Source of the DNA: Serripes groenlandicus
Taxonomy: Eukaryota; Mollusca; Bivalvia; Cardiida; Cardiidae
Assembly: GCA_031761405.1 (NCBI GenBank)
Contig: JASEVX010000011.1
Coordinates: 34,679,324 to 34,743,323, forward strand
DNA length: 64,000 nt
Direction: 5' to 3'
A model generated the notes under the pieces. The model searched no databases. It had not been told where the DNA came from and worked only from the letters and a program-made list of their open reading frames with translations. The position numbers were made by a program, and so were the translations under genes. Positions within the stretch are counted from its first letter, which is position 1; each line of letters starts with the position of its first letter. Shown here one piece after another: positions 63,349 through 64,000 of this stretch.

Positions 63349-63573
63349 TCCTATTCCCTCATACACCAATTCTGCAGCAGACGATCTTGAACATATTTTG
63401 TCATAAATAGAAAATCGTTATAATTAAATGGATAACCTATGACTAAAAGTGGAAAACATTGTGGCAAAGGTGAAATTGCTCCTTTTGAGCAATTTCTTCT
63501 TTTGTCACTATGTTTTAAAAAAGCATTCTGCTGCTGAGGCATCAGAAAGCGTCTACATGAGGCAAAGAGTCAA
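63349..63573 (-). mobile_element. TTAA MITE, worn ends
   Basis: CCTATTCCCTCATACACCAA to ATGAGGCAAAGAGTCAA; stem GCTC/GAGC; TTAA sites mutated. Confidence 0.8.
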
Positions 63574-63874
63574 TATGTATATATATTTTTTTTCCAAAAT
63601 ACCCTTAAACTCATCATTATAATAAATACAACATCAACATGCACATTCACAATGATTGTCATAATTAGTAAATATTCTAGCCATTAAAATATTGTTTTTA
63701 TAGGACTGTACTTACCTAACAATATTTATATTGTTTTGTAAAGATGTGATCAAATTTCACAAGTTTTTTCTTTTCTGTGCACATAGATTTGATTCTAATC
63801 TAAAATCTGATTTCATTAACCCCTTTCACACTTGCAGTGATTCAGTTGTATTGCACTAGGCGCATAGCATTTCA

Positions 63875-64000
63875 TTAACCCTTTCCCACTTACAACACAC
63901 AAATCTGCAGCAGATGGCTTTGAAAACAAAGTGACAAAAACCTTAAAAAAATCCATAAAAAATTGCTGAATTCTGAAATAAAGTTGAAAATATTGTGGCC
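63875..64000. mobile_element. TTAA MITE, cut by window end
   Basis: TTAACCCTTTCCCACTTACA, CTGCAGCAGATGGCTTTGAA; the right part is outside. Confidence 0.8.

Noticed and set aside
1..64000. Recurring peptides such as QFLLLPQCFPLLVIGYPF and NFFFCHYVFKKPSAAEASES in many ORFs
   Set aside because: They are the two strands of the TTAA MITE read in open frames, not a protein family.

Overview
This is a stretch of animal nuclear DNA, AT-rich and packed with short non-autonomous transposons. The most likely source is a bivalve mollusc. That is inferred from the animal-type exons with GT/AG introns, tRNA-headed SINEs with CAATAAATA or CAATCAAT tails, and dispersed elements whose cores are 145-170 bp tandem repeats, resembling the 'pearl' type described in oysters. 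I see no bacterial, plasmid or viral genes and no CRISPR array.

One gene dominates. It lies on the minus strand and runs through the window from right (5') to left (3'). Sixteen exons could be read directly, from 52712 down to 1191, about 2.42 kb of coding sequence or roughly 807 codons. Every junction agrees in phase. The domain order is follistatin/Kazal - Thr/Pro-rich linker - six-cysteine EB/EGF-like module - EGF - LamG1 - EGF - EGF - LamG2 - EGF - LamG3 (incomplete). The EGF-LG-EGF-EGF-LG-EGF-LG tail together with a follistatin module is the C-terminal half of agrin, the secreted heparan-sulfate proteoglycan of basement membranes and synapses. Perlecan fits less well because it has two EGFs between LG2 and LG3. 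The 5' end of the gene lies beyond the exon at 52.7 kb, and the end of LG3 lies left of position 1191 or outside the window. The only other possible coding signal is a weak plus-strand exon candidate at 56843-57016.

The introns are a museum of transposable elements. (1) A TTAA-flanked foldback MITE of about 230 bp (TIR TTAACCCTTTCCC) has about 30 recognisable copies and many decayed ones. It inserts in both orientations, often back to back sharing one TTAA. (2) 'ACAAGAG...AGCTAAAA' elements (3.2-4.6, 8.3-9.7, 17.0-18.1, 49.3-50.6, 51.2-52.2, 54.3-55.8 and 59.7-61.1 kb) share termini but carry different satellite cores. (3) 'CTAGAACT...GGGGTATAATAA' elements (1.7-2.8, 15.4-16.6, 29.7, 40.7, 53.5-54.2 and 59.3 kb) have a similar plan. 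(4) There are classical TIR elements, including hAT-like copies with 8-bp target duplications (13.4 and 58.3 kb) and a MULE-like copy with a perfect 55-bp TIR and 9-bp duplication (45.4 kb). (5) tRNA-derived SINEs occur, three with clear target-site duplications. (6) There are minisatellites, the largest at 22.2-23.3 kb.

The points most worth attention concern what the TTAA MITE does to the locus. Two copies sit between direct duplications of host DNA that begin and end exactly at TTAA. Exons 4, 5 and 10 are bracketed by oppositely oriented copies. The central hairpin shows paired base changes between copies.
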